Translations under genes and position numbers: made by a program
Part shown: piece after piece, positions 32,744 through 44,939 of the stretch
Position numbering within the stretch: the first letter of the stretch is position 1
Layout of the letters: each line of letters starts with the position of its first letter
From: Trematomus loennbergii
Taxonomy: Eukaryota > Chordata > Actinopteri > Perciformes > Nototheniidae
Assembly (NCBI GenBank): GCA_012861695.1
Contig: JAAOOA010000096.1
Span: 248,001 to 312,000, forward strand
Direction of reading: 5' to 3'
Length of the DNA: 64,000 nt
Notes under the pieces: model-generated
Databases searched by the model: none
What the model was told of the DNA's origin: nothing
The model's input: the letters and a program-made list of their open reading frames with translations, nothing else

Positions 32744-33308
32744 CGGGCCGTCTCCACAGCAGCGTTAAAAAATCTTGAAACGCTTCTGCCCATTCACTTT
32801 GAATGGGGTGACGTCACTCACTTTTCGCCGAAATGCATTGTGGGCAGGCAAGCGGAGATTCTCAGGATTTTCAAGATTCAAAGTTGAACAATGTTCAACT
32901 TTTGAAGCTGAGGTGGAAGCGGCAGCCAATCAAATCCCGTGTACGCAAATCTGACCGTTCAAGCTCTAGCCAATCAAACGGCGTGTATGCTGGGAGAGAC
33001 ATACTGCAGGTAATTTCCTCATATTCCAAAAAATGGAGGAGAAATTAGCTGTAGCGAATCAATCACCCGGTGCTTTATGACCAGACCTACCGGGATATAA
33101 ACCGGAGGAGCCAGGCATGGAGGGAGGTGGCAGAGACAGTGGTATGTTTTCGCCTGTTTTGGGGAGTTTATATCCAGTTTACTATGGGCTTTTTTGCTTC
33201 GTATGTCGCGGGCGGGAGATTCATGTGATTGGTTGTTCGCAAAAAATCCCCAAGCTTCAGATACGCCCACCTCCAAGATTTTTTTAACGCTGCTGTGGAG
33301 ACGGTCCG
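32744..33308. mobile_element. 565-bp MITE in the THAP exon, duplication TAA
   Basis: Left end CGGGCCGTCTCCACAGCAGC and right end, read inward, CGGACCGTCTCCACAGCAGC, both continuing GTTAAAAAA. TAA lies at 32741-32743 and 33309-33311. The uninterrupted homologue is the complement at about 43488-43500 (GGACAGTAAGAGAAGAG). A 3-bp TAA target fits PIF/Harbinger. Confidence 0.92.
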
Positions 33309-33463
33309 TAAGAGAAGAGCTCTGTGGCTTCAGGCTTGATCGCCGTTGAAATGACAGCTGGTTTCCCCAAAAGTGGGCGGGGCTGTAAAGTGACGTAGGA
33401 AAGATCCTCAGCTCGCTGATTGGATGTTTTAGCCGCAATGCACGTCGGGATATGGTGTTAATA

Positions 33464-35330
33464 GAGTGGCGAAGTCACGCCCATCTACTTCCGCCCCATG
33501 GGACCTTATTTCGGAAAAATAATGTATTGAAGTCAATGGAGAGAGAAAACTTATCTTTCGATCCCGTTTGAATTGTGCCATGAATTACACATATGATGTT
33601 TGTCAATCTTAAAAAATAATTTCCATGTCAAAAAAGTCAGTTTGTCGTAAAACTGTTGAAATATAAGACTAGGAAAAATACGTAACTGGAAAGACTACAA
33701 ATCCCAGAGTCGCGTAAGTGATGTCACAATTGTTTTCCTCCACAATAGCTAAGATCAGCGACATATAGATATAATCTATCTATATGGCGCTGGCTAAGAT
33801 AGATAACTTTAACAAGATGCCTGTGTGCTTAGTACCAGGTTGTTATTATACCAGCAATGGGTCTTGCTCGTTCTTTCGCTTCCCGTCTGATGAAAGGGCC
33901 ATAGTGTCTGGATCAAGCTAGCTAGTAGCTAGCACGTTAGTTAGCATTACAGCCTGAAGTAAAAAGATATGATTCTACACTGTATTGAAGTAAACATGTA
34001 TTATTTTGAATTGTTTTAAGTAATCACAACGGTTTTGGGTAATCATATATATAGAAAGGATATTCTCTCTTACAACTCACTGACCCAGGGATCCAGTTTC
34101 ACACATACACCGCTCCTTATCACCCCTAAGAACAGATGTTGTTTTTTAAGGTCATTAAAGACATCGTTAAATAGATGCAGAAAGGTTTAAATGTCTGAAG
34201 GAGGATAGTTTACGTGAAAAAAACCCATGGGAAGGGAAGGTAGAGTAGATAGGGTGGAGATAAACGTTGACTTTTGACCTGATCTCACGTTCTGGTCCGA
34301 ACTCTGATTGAACCAGACCAGATGTGAATCCAACCAATAAGACCACTTGGGGGAGGTGAGCAGTTTACACAGCTCCTCCCCAGGGGCTCTCTAATTCGCT
34401 TGGGAGGAAAATGGGAAGGAAGAATCGACACATCTCCGCCCCAAAAATAGATATGAATACTGATGCTTTTGTATGTAAAAATGCTTCTGGTTTGTGAGTG
34501 GCCGGTCCCGACATCTGTGTCCGCATCACAAACCTGAAGTCCGGAGTACTCGAGTACTCTGTATAACTTGTATATGTGTTTGGTTTCCTACCAGTAAACT
34601 CAGATAATTGTTATAACTTTTGATTCCGGTGTTTTCAATTCCTTTCTTTATTTTAATAGAGATTTCAGCATCATCCAACGAACGGCGCGTAGCAGAGGTG
34701 TTCTGCTCCAACAAGCCTTGTCATTTTTATTAGCCTTAACATGAAGTAACATTAAGTAACCCAAAATGTTAAACAGTAAGAGTAGTAGTCATATTTCGTG
34801 AACCCTTTGAAGAGTACTGTCACCGGTGTGATCATTCTATAATACACAATTTAAGCCCGGGGGAGAAATGCTAACGCTAACGCTAGCGATCTTCTCTACT
34901 TCATGCTATCTGCACAAATGGTTGACATTAAACATTAAAACGACCAGGCAGTTCAGAGAGAATCAAAGGAAGGCAGGCAGGCAGCTTTGCATGACTTTCT
35001 TCAGGACTTGTTTCATTGTGGTGATAGTGAGGGTAGTCAATCGTTTTGTTGACAAGACAGTAGTGACGGCCATCTTGGTGACGTGTGTTGTTGACCAGAG
35101 ATGTAGTTCATTGAGCGTTTCACACAAACAAATGTGTTACTTCACAGTTTTACGACACTTTTTTTTTTTTTGACACATCTTTTAAATTGACAAACATCAT
35201 ATGTGTAATTCGTGGCACAATTAAAACGGGATCGAAAGATAATCTTTCTCTCTCCATTGACTTCAATACATAATGTTTCCGAAATAAGGTCCCATGGAGG
35301 TCCACCGGAAGGGGAGGGACTTCGCCACTC
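33464..35330. mobile_element. 1.9-kb element with TA duplication and an internal THAP remnant
   Basis: Left end GAGTGGCGAAGTCACGCCC and right end, read inward, GAGTGGCGAAGTCCCTCCC, flanked by TA. Long inverted arms follow (33500-33640 against 35190-35310; shared phrases CTTTCGATCCCGTTT, CACATATGATGTTTGTCAA). The empty site is GGTGTTTATGCG at about 12552. Bases 34275-34760 carry an inverted relative of 14170-14660. THAP plus a 2-bp TA target recalls ISL2EU-type elements; low confidence. Confidence 0.8.
33817..33921 (+). pseudogene. Third THAP half-domain
   Basis: ATG at 33817 opens MPVCLVPGCYYTSNGSCSFF then RFPSDERA, ending at a TAG (33919-33921) after 34 codons. The C-x4-C spacing and the FFRFPSDE core are classical THAP. 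The WxxA and C-x2-H second half is missing, as in the other two copies. It differs in sequence from those at 32646 and 43585, so it is an independent THAP gene relic. A GCTAGCTAGTAGCTAGC repeat follows the stop. Confidence 0.75.
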
Positions 35331-35332
35331 TA

Positions 35333-36116
35333 TGCGATATGATATCCGAAAAACAATTCAGAGTTTAGGATGGCCGAAGACACTACACTACCCATAATCC
35401 CCAGCTATCGTTTGGGACTACAGTCCCGTTGACAAACCCCGTGATTAATCTACAAGCTCTGGGAATGGATGTTGGAGTGGCAGTGCGCCAAGGTTACGCC
35501 GAGCGCCAAACAGCTCTTTGAAATGGAACGAAACCACGCCAAACTTTCCAAAAATGGACTCGAACGCCCCCCAAGAACTACACATGCTGGCTATTGTGTT
35601 TCGCAACATGTTCTATGGCACGTCTCTACTGGGAATTGTAGTTTTAAAAGACGTTTCCCAACATTAGAAGTTGACAGTATTAAACTGTGTACAGCCCTGG
35701 AGGTTTAGGGGATAGGAAACAAATTGGTGTGTACAAATGTAAAACATGTAATTAATAAATGGGTGAAAATCGCTTGTGTCCATAATGGGAAGCATTAATA
35801 TATACCCACATGCCAGCTCATTGTTACTTTGTAATTCTACTCCACTACAATTCAGAGGTTAACCTGGTATTTTTACTCCACTACATTTATTTTAGTTACT
35901 TTGCAGATTCTGATTAATGATGTGAAATATAAACAACCCTTAAAGCAGACTTTAGTTACACCTGAGTAAAATTCAGGGAAAGGTGATTGTCAAGTGCCAA
36001 CAATCAGGCGAGATATTAGTTGGTGCTTGAAAAGACTAAACATTTATCTGCAGATCTCTATCAAGTATATTCATTACTTGTTATTCTCTACTAATAGTTC
36101 ATTAAAAACTGTACAT
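35333..36116. mobile_element. Continuation of the 13-kb element's shared core
   Basis: GAGTTTAGGATGGCCGAAGA at 35360 matches 28680-28705. The segment 35820-36116 (CCTGGTATTTTTACTCCACT; GATTGTCAAGTGCCAACAAT) is the complement of 29935-30200. No intact reading frame is present. Confidence 0.65.
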
Positions 36117-36129
36117 ACAGATGGAGCGT

Positions 36130-38190
36130 CTTATTTAGGACAGTTTGAAACGCGAGGGTCGTGGTTGCCTCGTGCACGGTCCGTGATCGGCCCGTGAAAG
36201 GTTCGTGATGAAGAGCCGGCCCCCAGTCTGACTTGATACCGCCCCCGTGATAAATAAATGTAATTATTGTGAAGCCAGCTGCAATGGATCATTGATCCAC
36301 CAGGGTGCAGTGGGGTTCCACACTGGAGCTCATGTGAAATCAACTTCGATACAGTAAGCTGGATGTACAGTATGTCTGGTACTACTGTATAGCGGATCTT
36401 TGTTAAGATCCATATGTCACGGATAGGATCATAGTCTGTGGTAAATAAGACATGTAATCATTTACAAAACATCACCATGTTGTTATTTAACAAAAATAAT
36501 GTTGTTTAGTCGAAAAAAACGAACGAGAGGAAATGCAGCCGGCTCTCCCGATTTGTAATCCTAATTTAATCATCATCTTCACCACGATCATTTATGTTCG
36601 CCGAATTGACATGAAATCACTGAAAAATATGAATATTCTGTATTCAACTTCATTGAAACGATCAGGATCCCTGGGTGTTATTTTTCCCCACAATGACAAA
36701 GTCGCTGCAAATTATCCCGCTTATTACATGGCCACATTCTCAACAAAGTAACGACATGACTCCCAATCTTAATTGAAATGCTTTTATGGATTTAGAAAAT
36801 GTTTTTATTGATTTAAAAAATAGTTGTATGTATTGATTTAAATTGACATGCATCCGCTAAGAGAAATAGTCACTAGACACTTGACACAGTGGCTTTTGGC
36901 AAAGCAGAAAAAGAACACTCAAACCGAGAGATGAGTTATTATTACAACGTGACTTCACTATTATTTAACAACTGTTTTTATTGGGTTCTTTTATTTGGGG
37001 TTAAGTATAGGTGAATTGCACTAATGTGGGAAGATCGTGATGTCTCCTCCGATCTGCTTTATGATCTTCTTTCTCCCGCTGTGTAGATTGGGGGACCGCC
37101 GTCCTGTCTTCAATGTTCGACATCAGAGGATTTCGACATTCTGTATTCATTGCTTACTTCCTTAAACCTTTTCTCCTCCTTATCTCTTTCATGACTTTTT
37201 ATTTAATGCTTTATAACAGCTGTAATAGTTCGTTTAGAAATCCTAGAAACACTTTTACGGCAGCTCTCATTTACGGTAACTCCTTCTGACGTCATAGCTA
37301 CCCACGTATAATATATAAACAAAGTCTTGGCTTTCAGAATATGAAACTTTTATTTCCAAAATCACACGATAAATACATTTGTGAAGCTTGTAAAGGGAAG
37401 ATGACAGGCACCTCTCACTCGCAATCTGCTCCTCCGCGCGCCGCCCCCCTCCCTCCGGCTGAAATTATGAATGTACAGTAAGGCATATAGTAATCATAGA
37501 TAACACGGCAGGGTCCGTTACAGTTTGTTTTCATCTGATTTCAAATAAACAAAGTCTTGGCTTTCAGAATATTAAACTTGTTTCTGCAAATTTAGATGAT
37601 AAATACAACTATGAAGCTTGTAACGGCATAATTACAAGCGGAGAACGGAGTAATTTAACGTTACAGCAGGCATAACAACAGCCGGTGTTTATTTTATTAT
37701 TATATATAGTCGTTATTATTTGTTTTAAAGCTCAATAAGGAAGATTTAAACTTTCACACACGTTGACCAGCGAAAAACTCTGCCCGGTTCCCTCGGCCCC
37801 CACCACGTTGAATAAACAGAAGGCTGCTTTTGTGGAGGAAGTTACAGCGCTACGTACAGGCTCGGCATATGTACTGCAGCTTTTTCCAGCGGTATCCATA
37901 AATCTCTTAATTTTGACCTCAAAGTGCACCAGATTGATGCATTTAACTTCAATATAAAGAAAAACATCTTCTGTTGTAACAACAATAACATTATAAATAG
38001 TAACATAGCTGAACATGGTATTGCACATTTAGCTTTCAGTGTTACTGACCTGAGATGTTTTTATTACATGAATTAAGGTGACTGAGGCTTTTTAACATAG
38101 ACTTTTCAGTGTCCCACATACCGTTCACCATCCCCCACCCCCTACTGTATGTTGATTTTTGACTTTGTTTGCCTACATGTAAATGGGTGG
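36130..38190. other. Inner part of the 13-kb element, no gene recognised
   Basis: Contains a direct repeat: TAAACAAAGTCTTGGCTTTC plus flanks at about 37316 and 37546 (230 bp apart). A segment near 37925 (GTGCACCAGATTGATGCATT) is shared with 25410. ORFs up to 98 codons show no transposase motif. If the element was autonomous, its gene should lie here or at 40620-41850. Confidence 0.4.
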
Positions 38191-38193
38191 CAT

Positions 38194-38703
38194 TTAGTAC
38201 CTATCCCCCTCTGAGTGAATACCTGTTGTATCACCGTAGTCCAGCTGGGACAGGAATAAGCCAGAGACCAACCTTTTACGGGATGAAATTGAAAAACAAC
38301 ATTTAAGTCTGTAAAGGAAGCCAAGAGTGAATTTCAATTTCTTTGTTAAAACTTCAATATGGTGTTTAAAGTTCAGATTACTGTCCAACCAAAAGCCCAG
38401 ATATTTGTAGGTATCAACAAACTCAACAGAAACGCCATCAAGGGTGTCAATGGAGAGGCAAGAGGAGGACGCTGACTTGGGAGCAAAAAGCATTGCTTTG
38501 GTTTTCTTACTGTTCAATAGCAGTTTGGAATCAAGAAGTGCATGCTGCAGCGTGATACAATCTGATTTTAAATTGGAAACGGCCATCTGCAGTGTGACTA
38601 AGCATGAAATTCCTAACTCAGGGTAGCCGCCTATGGTTTGCACGCTACCTCGGCTCCTGCTGAGGTGTGGTGTCACAGCGCTGTATTTATGCTGATGTGC
38701 CAT
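38194..38703 (-). pseudogene. Non-LTR reverse transcriptase fragment (thumb region)
   Basis: The 169-codon frame reads LLLNSKKTKAMLFAP, then EFVDTYKYLGFWLDSNLNFK (residues about 103-122), KLGFLYRLK-like TLGFLYRLKCCFS and GLFLSQLDYGD. The order K-TKAM ... YKYLG ... FLYR ... LDYGD is that of RT motif 7 and the thumb of fish LINEs, distinct from the Rex1 and L2 copies in this window. The catalytic YADD motif upstream is missing. The clade may be I/Nimb-like, but I cannot confirm it. It lies inside the 13-kb element, so it is a secondary insertion. Confidence 0.75.
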
Positions 38704-39171
38704 CTCCCAACACCCCCGTGGAAAATGACCAAGAACTCAGAAAATACAGAATAACCTCGGAATGTTAGGGCTCATTCAGAAATGTACGAATGTTAAAACA
38801 CAGCAGTGAGTGGGTTGTAAGGAGCAGAAGATTGGGTCAGTGTTGGCAGAGCGTCTCCCCATCCCATTCAAATTCAAATTCTTGACTGAAAGAGCCTACA
38901 GTACATGTAAATGGTTAGCATTGCCTATGCGCATTTGAAAATAATTAGTACCCCCCTCTGAGTGACTACGTGTTGAGTTCACATCACCATTCTCCCATAT
39001 GCTACAAATGGCTGTCTAGCCCTGTTTGTTTTTTTGACCTTTCAGATGTTGTTGTATAGCCTCTGGCAGGGGTTAAATTGGGCCGGGGCTGTCCGGGGCT
39101 AAGCCCATAGGACGATGCTCTGATGTCATCACCCTCGCACATTTGTCATATGTTTACAAAAACGATGTTAA

Positions 39172-40615
39172 CCCTTTGGAGTCCTGGGCTAATTTGGCCG
39201 TTTCGCATACTTTTGATTTGTCTTACTAAACCCCATTAAGAAATGTTTGGCATGTCAATGTTTGGTATCTTTTTTTTAAGGACAACCTCACCTATATAAC
39301 CTGATAGTTATTTTTTTCATTTTGAGATACTATATGATTATTTTGGACCCAAAATCACAAAAAAAATTAAAAACGGATTTTGAAAATGATATTATTTTTT
39401 ATATAGGTAACACAAACATGCACAACGAAACCATTTGAAAGCTGGAAATATATACATGGGATGTCACTATGATAATGTGAAAGTTTGATTGAGGTAGCAT
39501 GAACCTATATACACATTTTATGAACAAATAACAGGTGTATCCATAGGTGTTTTTCCTAATTTCTCAAGTTCTGTCAACAGTGACACAGTAGGCACAACAA
39601 AACATTTAAAAGCTTAAATAATGTACATTGGATTTCATTCTGATAAGGCAAAAGTGTTATTATAAATATAATACAAATATATAATATATATATATATATA
39701 CACATTATGTACAAAAATCTGTTTTTTCTGTCTTTATCTGTGCCACGCTTCAAAGCAGTTTCTGTCAACAGAGGGCAACATCACAGGCTCCTCCCTCCTC
39801 CTCCTCCATGTCAAAAAACAAGCTTATAGCTTGACTCACGTTCAGAGTTCTCTTCATCATAGTTGAATCTTCAAAACTCTAAATCTATCTAACTATATCT
39901 AAATTCTCAATGTTTGTCTGTCACTTTACTTCAATCGCCGTCTCCCGCCGCCCGCCGCCTGTCTTCGTATATCTTCGTCTCTCTCCATTCCCTGCCGTCT
40001 CTCTTTGGTTCCCGCCGTCCCTCTTTATCTCGTTACATATCACTCCGTTTACCTGATTACCTCACCCCCTCCCTGGTAAATACATCCTGTTGAGCAGGAT
40101 CTACAGTTTCCAGTATTTTCCGTTTTGTAAAATTATAAAAAAACGGCGAAGATATTAAAATATGTGTTTCCATTTTTCATACTTTTGAAATATATTTGTA
40201 TTAACTTTATGTCATCGTATCTCCGTGTTTACTGGGTCTTTTTGCATGAAACAAAGACTGGCATATAGTTTCAAGCCAGTACTTTCGACGGAAACACACA
40301 CACACACATCCTGTTGAGCAGGATCTACAGTTTCCAGTATTTTCCGTTTCGTAAAATGATAAAATACGGCAAAGATATTAAAATATGTGCTTCCATTTTT
40401 CATACTTTTTAAATATATTTCTATTAACTTTATATCATCGTATCTCCGTGTTTACTGGGTCTTTTTGCATGAAACAAAGACTGGCATATAGTTTCAAGCC
40501 AGCACTTTCGACAGAAACACACGGCAATGTTGTCCGGACTGTTGTTTTTATGCGGCACCGGCTTGAACAGGTCATGTGATCTGATCACGCCGGCGTGACG
40601 GTCGACTCCAAAGGG
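39172..40615. mobile_element. 1.4-kb piggyBac-like TTAA element
   Basis: Left end CCCTTTGGAGTCCTGGG and right end, read inward, CCCTTTGGAGTCGACC, flanked by TTAA at 39168-39171 and 40616-40619. CCC ends with a TTAA target are the piggyBac signature. The interior has a ~223-bp direct duplication (about 40080-40300 and 40303-40520, both with CATCCTGTTGAGCAGGATCT). No transposase frame is present. Confidence 0.85.
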
Positions 40616-40619
40616 TTAA

Positions 40620-41851
40620 CACTTTCTCGTTCTTAATATATGCTATATTTAGGGTCGATATGTGTTGAATTTACTTTAAAATAGCAGATCACTGTGACCG
40701 GATATAGTTTTTTCGGCTTAGTGAACGTGTGTCTCTTCCTCCGCGGCTCCTCCGTGCAGAGAGTTTGCAGCGGTGTGTGTCAGTTACGTGCAGTCAGGGG
40801 AGGCACGGATTGGCCGTCGGGAGAGTCGGGACTTATCTCGGTGGGCCGCTGGCCAGCTGTGAGTTCTGGAGAATCACAGAACGGCCGGACGCCAACGGCC
40901 CGGTTCGCTTACGGCCGACAAATAAAAGCGTCAGCTAAATGCAATTTATGAAAGCCTCACTCAGGATTCTTTTACCAAGTGTTTTATTGCTCTTGGGGCA
41001 TTAAAAACAAGATTTTAACTTTAGTTTTTTATATAATATTTGCATTTTCTCTTTTGAAAAACTAAGTCATAGTTTGGACACTCATTTGTAATCACACACG
41101 TCTCCCCATCCCATTCAAATTCTTGACTGAGCCTATACTGTATGCATTTGAAAATAAATAGTAGCTACAGTACCCCCCTCTGAGTGAATACCTGTTGACT
41201 TCACATCTTGTACACATTTAATTAGGAGCAAAAACACACACTTCAAGTCAGATCATCACCCTTAGCTATTTTAATTACCTCTCAAACAACCTAAACTAGT
41301 TATAAATGTTTATTTTTACTGTCGGCCGGGTCAGATGCTGCATGAGACAGACACTGAAAAGTATTATCATCTGAAATGAATCATTATGTTATTAGTATTA
41401 AATATATATAAGTATTTTTACAGCTTGTATTTTTTTACCACGTGTTTTTATTGCTCTTGGGGCATTAAAAACAAGATTTTAACTTTAGTTTTTTATATAA
41501 TATCTGCATTTTCTCTTTTGAAAAACTAAGTCTTAGTTTGGCCATAGTTATTTAATATATAAAGACTATATATTATTGAATTACAAGATTAGATATACTT
41601 TATTTGATCTAAAATATTGATGTGTTCAAATGCTCTTCTAAACAAAACTGAAAGTCCATGAAAGTTGTCTTCCTGTTTTTGTGAAGGAAGCGCCATCTCC
41701 TGGTTAAATCCTGAAATTGAAAATCTGGCAACGCCCTCTTGGAAAATAGTGGGAGGGCTTAACATTCCCAGATACTGGTCTTTGGCAGGTCTTAGGCAGG
41801 TAGCTGGCAGGTAGTAGGCAGGAAGCTGTAAGCTGGAGTCTGAAATAAGCT
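40620..41851. other. Inner part of the 13-kb element, direct repeats only
   Basis: A ~110-bp block with TTGCTCTTGGGGCATTAAAA occurs at 40958-41070 and again at 41438-41550 (480 bp apart). GTCTCCCCATCCCATTCAAA at 41100 also occurs at 38860. The segment GGCACGGATTGGCCGTCGGG at about 40803 looks like part of a fish repeat. No gene motif. Confidence 0.5.
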
Positions 41852-41875
41852 GCTCCATCTGTAATAGCCCCCCAA

Positions 41876-42960
41876 AGCTTTTTTCTTATTTGAAAGAAGA
41901 CCTTAACCTAAAGTATTCTTTAATGTGTTAATAAAAGTTAATTAGTTTGTCTGTTTTGCACATCCTCCTATTAATATCTTTGTACATCCGGCACTAAACT
42001 GTTTTATTGTAGAGATCACTTACAGTATCTTCTTGATTTTTATATTCTATATTTCTATCATTGACCTTCTACTTTCCCCCTATGAAAGTATGTACTCTTA
42101 ATATTATTTTCATCAAATAACATTATTCAACAAAAATAACATTATTCAACAAAATAATTAAATAACGTGCTTTAACCACTAGGCGGTGCACACAAGGTAC
42201 ACACAGCATACTAATAATAACTTTGTATTATTAGTGTAGGACACTTATGTATGTATAACATCTGAAGATGTGTAGTTTTATTCATGTTTTTACATAATTT
42301 TACAGGATATTGCTATATTATTTCTCATGTTTTACTTCTACACATTAATATCTGATTTGTAAAACATCACAGACAGAAAGGTATATCCGTCATTTGATGG
42401 TAAGCTATTGAAATTGTGATTCCATAGATGTGTCTCCCATCACCCAAATCCCCTGACTATTCTCTCAACTCAGTATTTACATTCTTATATTCAAAGAAAA
42501 TCAGTAATATCTTTAAAAACTACAAGTCCTTTTCTATCAGCTGTGCACCGTTATGGTGTAAATATAACCTATCTACCAATTGGATCAAATATAAAAGTCA
42601 GCCGAATTACTATTGATACTGCAAGGAGACGTATTTTGTGAAAATAAATGTAAGATATTGTGTAATTGTTGATATATTTATGATCCACGTCACGTATTCA
42701 GTTTCGGCGGCACTTCTTCCTGTTTGTCCAGAAGTCTTCTCATCAGGGCTCTATAAATAAAGAACTACTGCAGATGTGTAATATTTAAGGCAGTGTATTA
42801 CAATGCCGTTATGTGATGACTTCCAAAGAGAAAAGCAAGAACACTCGGAATAAAGTATTATTCTATTTTTAAATGTTTTCGGATTTCACATCGCATAAAC
42901 ACCATCTCCCAACGTGCATTGCGGCTAAAACATCCAATCAGCGAGCTGAGGATCTTTCCT
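41876..42960 (-). mobile_element. Core of the 13-kb element, inverted relative to 28.5-29.6 kb
   Basis: AAGACCTTAACCTAAAGTAT and AAACTGTTTTATTGTAGAGA at 41890-42020 are the complement of 29450-29590. CACTCGGAATAAAGTATTAT and CCAACGTGCATTGCGGCTAA at 42840-42930 complement 12520-12620. No intact frame. Confidence 0.7.
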
Positions 42961-43459
42961 ACGTCTGTTTCCGGTATTGTTCCTGTAATTAGAGTTCACA
43001 TTTATGCTACATTGAAGGGTGGAATTGACTACACATCTTCAGAAATATAATTTGCTTCAGATATACTGTAACTCATAGCAATATTGTAACCATTAAGAAA
43101 AGCCAACTGCATTAAAAACCCAGTTAACAAACACTAGGTAAAGTATTTTTCCTTCAGTAATGAAGATGTAATTCCAATGTAGACACACCTGGGGTCGCTG
43201 TTCAGTCTGTTATGCTGAGCCATGCATTGTCTGGAACGTAAAAGGGACGAAGAAGACAAAGTGAAGTGACGTACTTCCGGTTCCACACGAAAACATTCCC
43301 AGTGCAAAAACAAATCGCTAAATAAAAAGATAAAACACTGGCATGTAATTTACGTTAGAATAAATAGAATGGTTTTGAATAATAGATGAGAGTCAAATCT
43401 ACGTCACTTTACAGCCCCGCCCACTTTTGGGGAAACCAACGCTGTCATTTGAACGGCGA

Positions 43460-43585
43460 TCAAGCCTGAAGCCACAGAGCTCTTCTCTTACTGTCCTTTC
43501 TTCTTAGAGGAAGTACAGAAACACGTAACTCTGGATTTGTTTTAATGTTTGAGGTGCAATAAACGACACAGCAGCTTTTTGGCAT
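43460..43585 (-). pseudogene. THAP half-domain, right arm (uninterrupted)
   Basis: From the methionine at 43585: MPKSCCVVYCTSNIKTNPEL, RVSVLPLRRKDSKRRALWLQ, A, stop. It is identical in sequence to the left-arm copy but lacks the MITE, so it is the empty-site reference. RRALWLQA is the usual WxxA helix of a THAP domain, so the frame covers the first C pair and the W but stops before the second C-x2-H pair. Both arms share this stop, so truncation preceded or accompanied formation of the inverted arms, or the missing part lies on another exon. Confidence 0.75.
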
Positions 43586-43665
43586 GTTAAAACTATTATT
43601 TTCTGCCTCGCTCATGAGAGTAACAGCTGGCGAAATTACAGCCTCGCCTACTGATTTTAATTTAA

Positions 43666-44852
43666 GGCGAGACACCCCAGGTGAATAGGGTAATTTATTT
43701 AACTTAAAGATATCAACTAGAAATTTCTCCAGTTAATTACTTACAATAAGGCAATTGTTTTTTGTATTACAAGTTTTCTGAAATAGCATGTTTAAATATG
43801 CAAATGATCCATTATTTCATGAAATATGCACATATTTTAACACATTTCAGGAACCGAAATCTGAACTTTGGATAAAGCCAGGATCAAAATTATTATTTCA
43901 TTTTGTAGTCATATTAGTATCTAAGGCTTTTACAGAAGGGATTTTGGATATCTCTTTGTATCACTCCATAAATCAGAAAATACTGTCAACAGCCCTAAAA
44001 TATCAATTTTCACCATGTTTTTAGGTATAAAATGTTATATAATTCAGGCTATGAATTATATATGACCAAACCCTTCTGTAAAAGCCTTCATAATATTGAT
44101 AGGAATATAACTGGAAGGTTTGGTGTATGTAACTGCTACTGAAGTAGACATTTCGAACTCAGAGTAGGAGAAAAAACTCATTTTGAGAAAACGACCTTTA
44201 AAGATTGCAGTGTGACGCTAGCTAAACCCTCCTGTTATCTGGATGATAGCTTGCGCATCGACGCACTCCGTGAAGGTATTTCATGTTCGGGGTCATTTGT
44301 TTTTTGTATAACCTTGCTTTGTGCAAGTGACAATTGTTGTCGTCTTCTCTGTGAACGTTTTTTTTGCCGTTTTTTGCCATTTTCAGATTTAAATTTCTAG
44401 CGGAAAGCTAACCAGAAAGTGCTTTAGCACACCACGTGACGCATCTGAACGAATCACGTTGTCAGAAATTGACACCTGCCAATAAGATTTCGTTTCTTGG
44501 TTTAAGACCCCTTTGCACTTTCACGATTGGTTGCTGATACAAAGGAAATGACCATATTTGGATCCGATGAGATTGTGCAGGAGAGACGGAGCTTTCCAAC
44601 GATACCTCTGATGACATGGTGCAAACAGCGGTCGCGGTACTTTATGTTACGTTAGAATGCTAACTTTTGGTGAATTTAGGAGAAATCTACAGACGCAAAT
44701 AGACAAACTATAGTAAAATAAACACTTAAGTGTATTTTGTACGTTTTCCTTCCAAAAGCCTGAAAGAAAACATGTTATGGAATCAAAATAACACAAAATC
44801 TCAAAATTGACCAGTGCAGGAAAAACGATGTTTTTGCCTGCCGTGTCTCGCC
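43666..44852. mobile_element. 1.2-kb TTAA element with GGCGAGACAC ends
   Basis: Left end GGCGAGACACCCCAGG and right end, read inward, GGCGAGACACGGCAGG, flanked by TTAA at 43662-43665 and 44853-44856. The left arm of the 13-kb element, at about 32573, has the uninterrupted target ATGGTTAAATTAAAATCAG. Kolobok or piggyBac type; the ends differ from the other TTAA families here. ORFs up to about 79 codons lack motifs. Confidence 0.9.
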
Positions 44853-44939
44853 TTAACCATATATCGAGCCCGATCGTCAATTTCAAATGTGTGCTCTCAA
44901 ATGATATTTATAAATGACTATTATCATTATTATAAGCAA

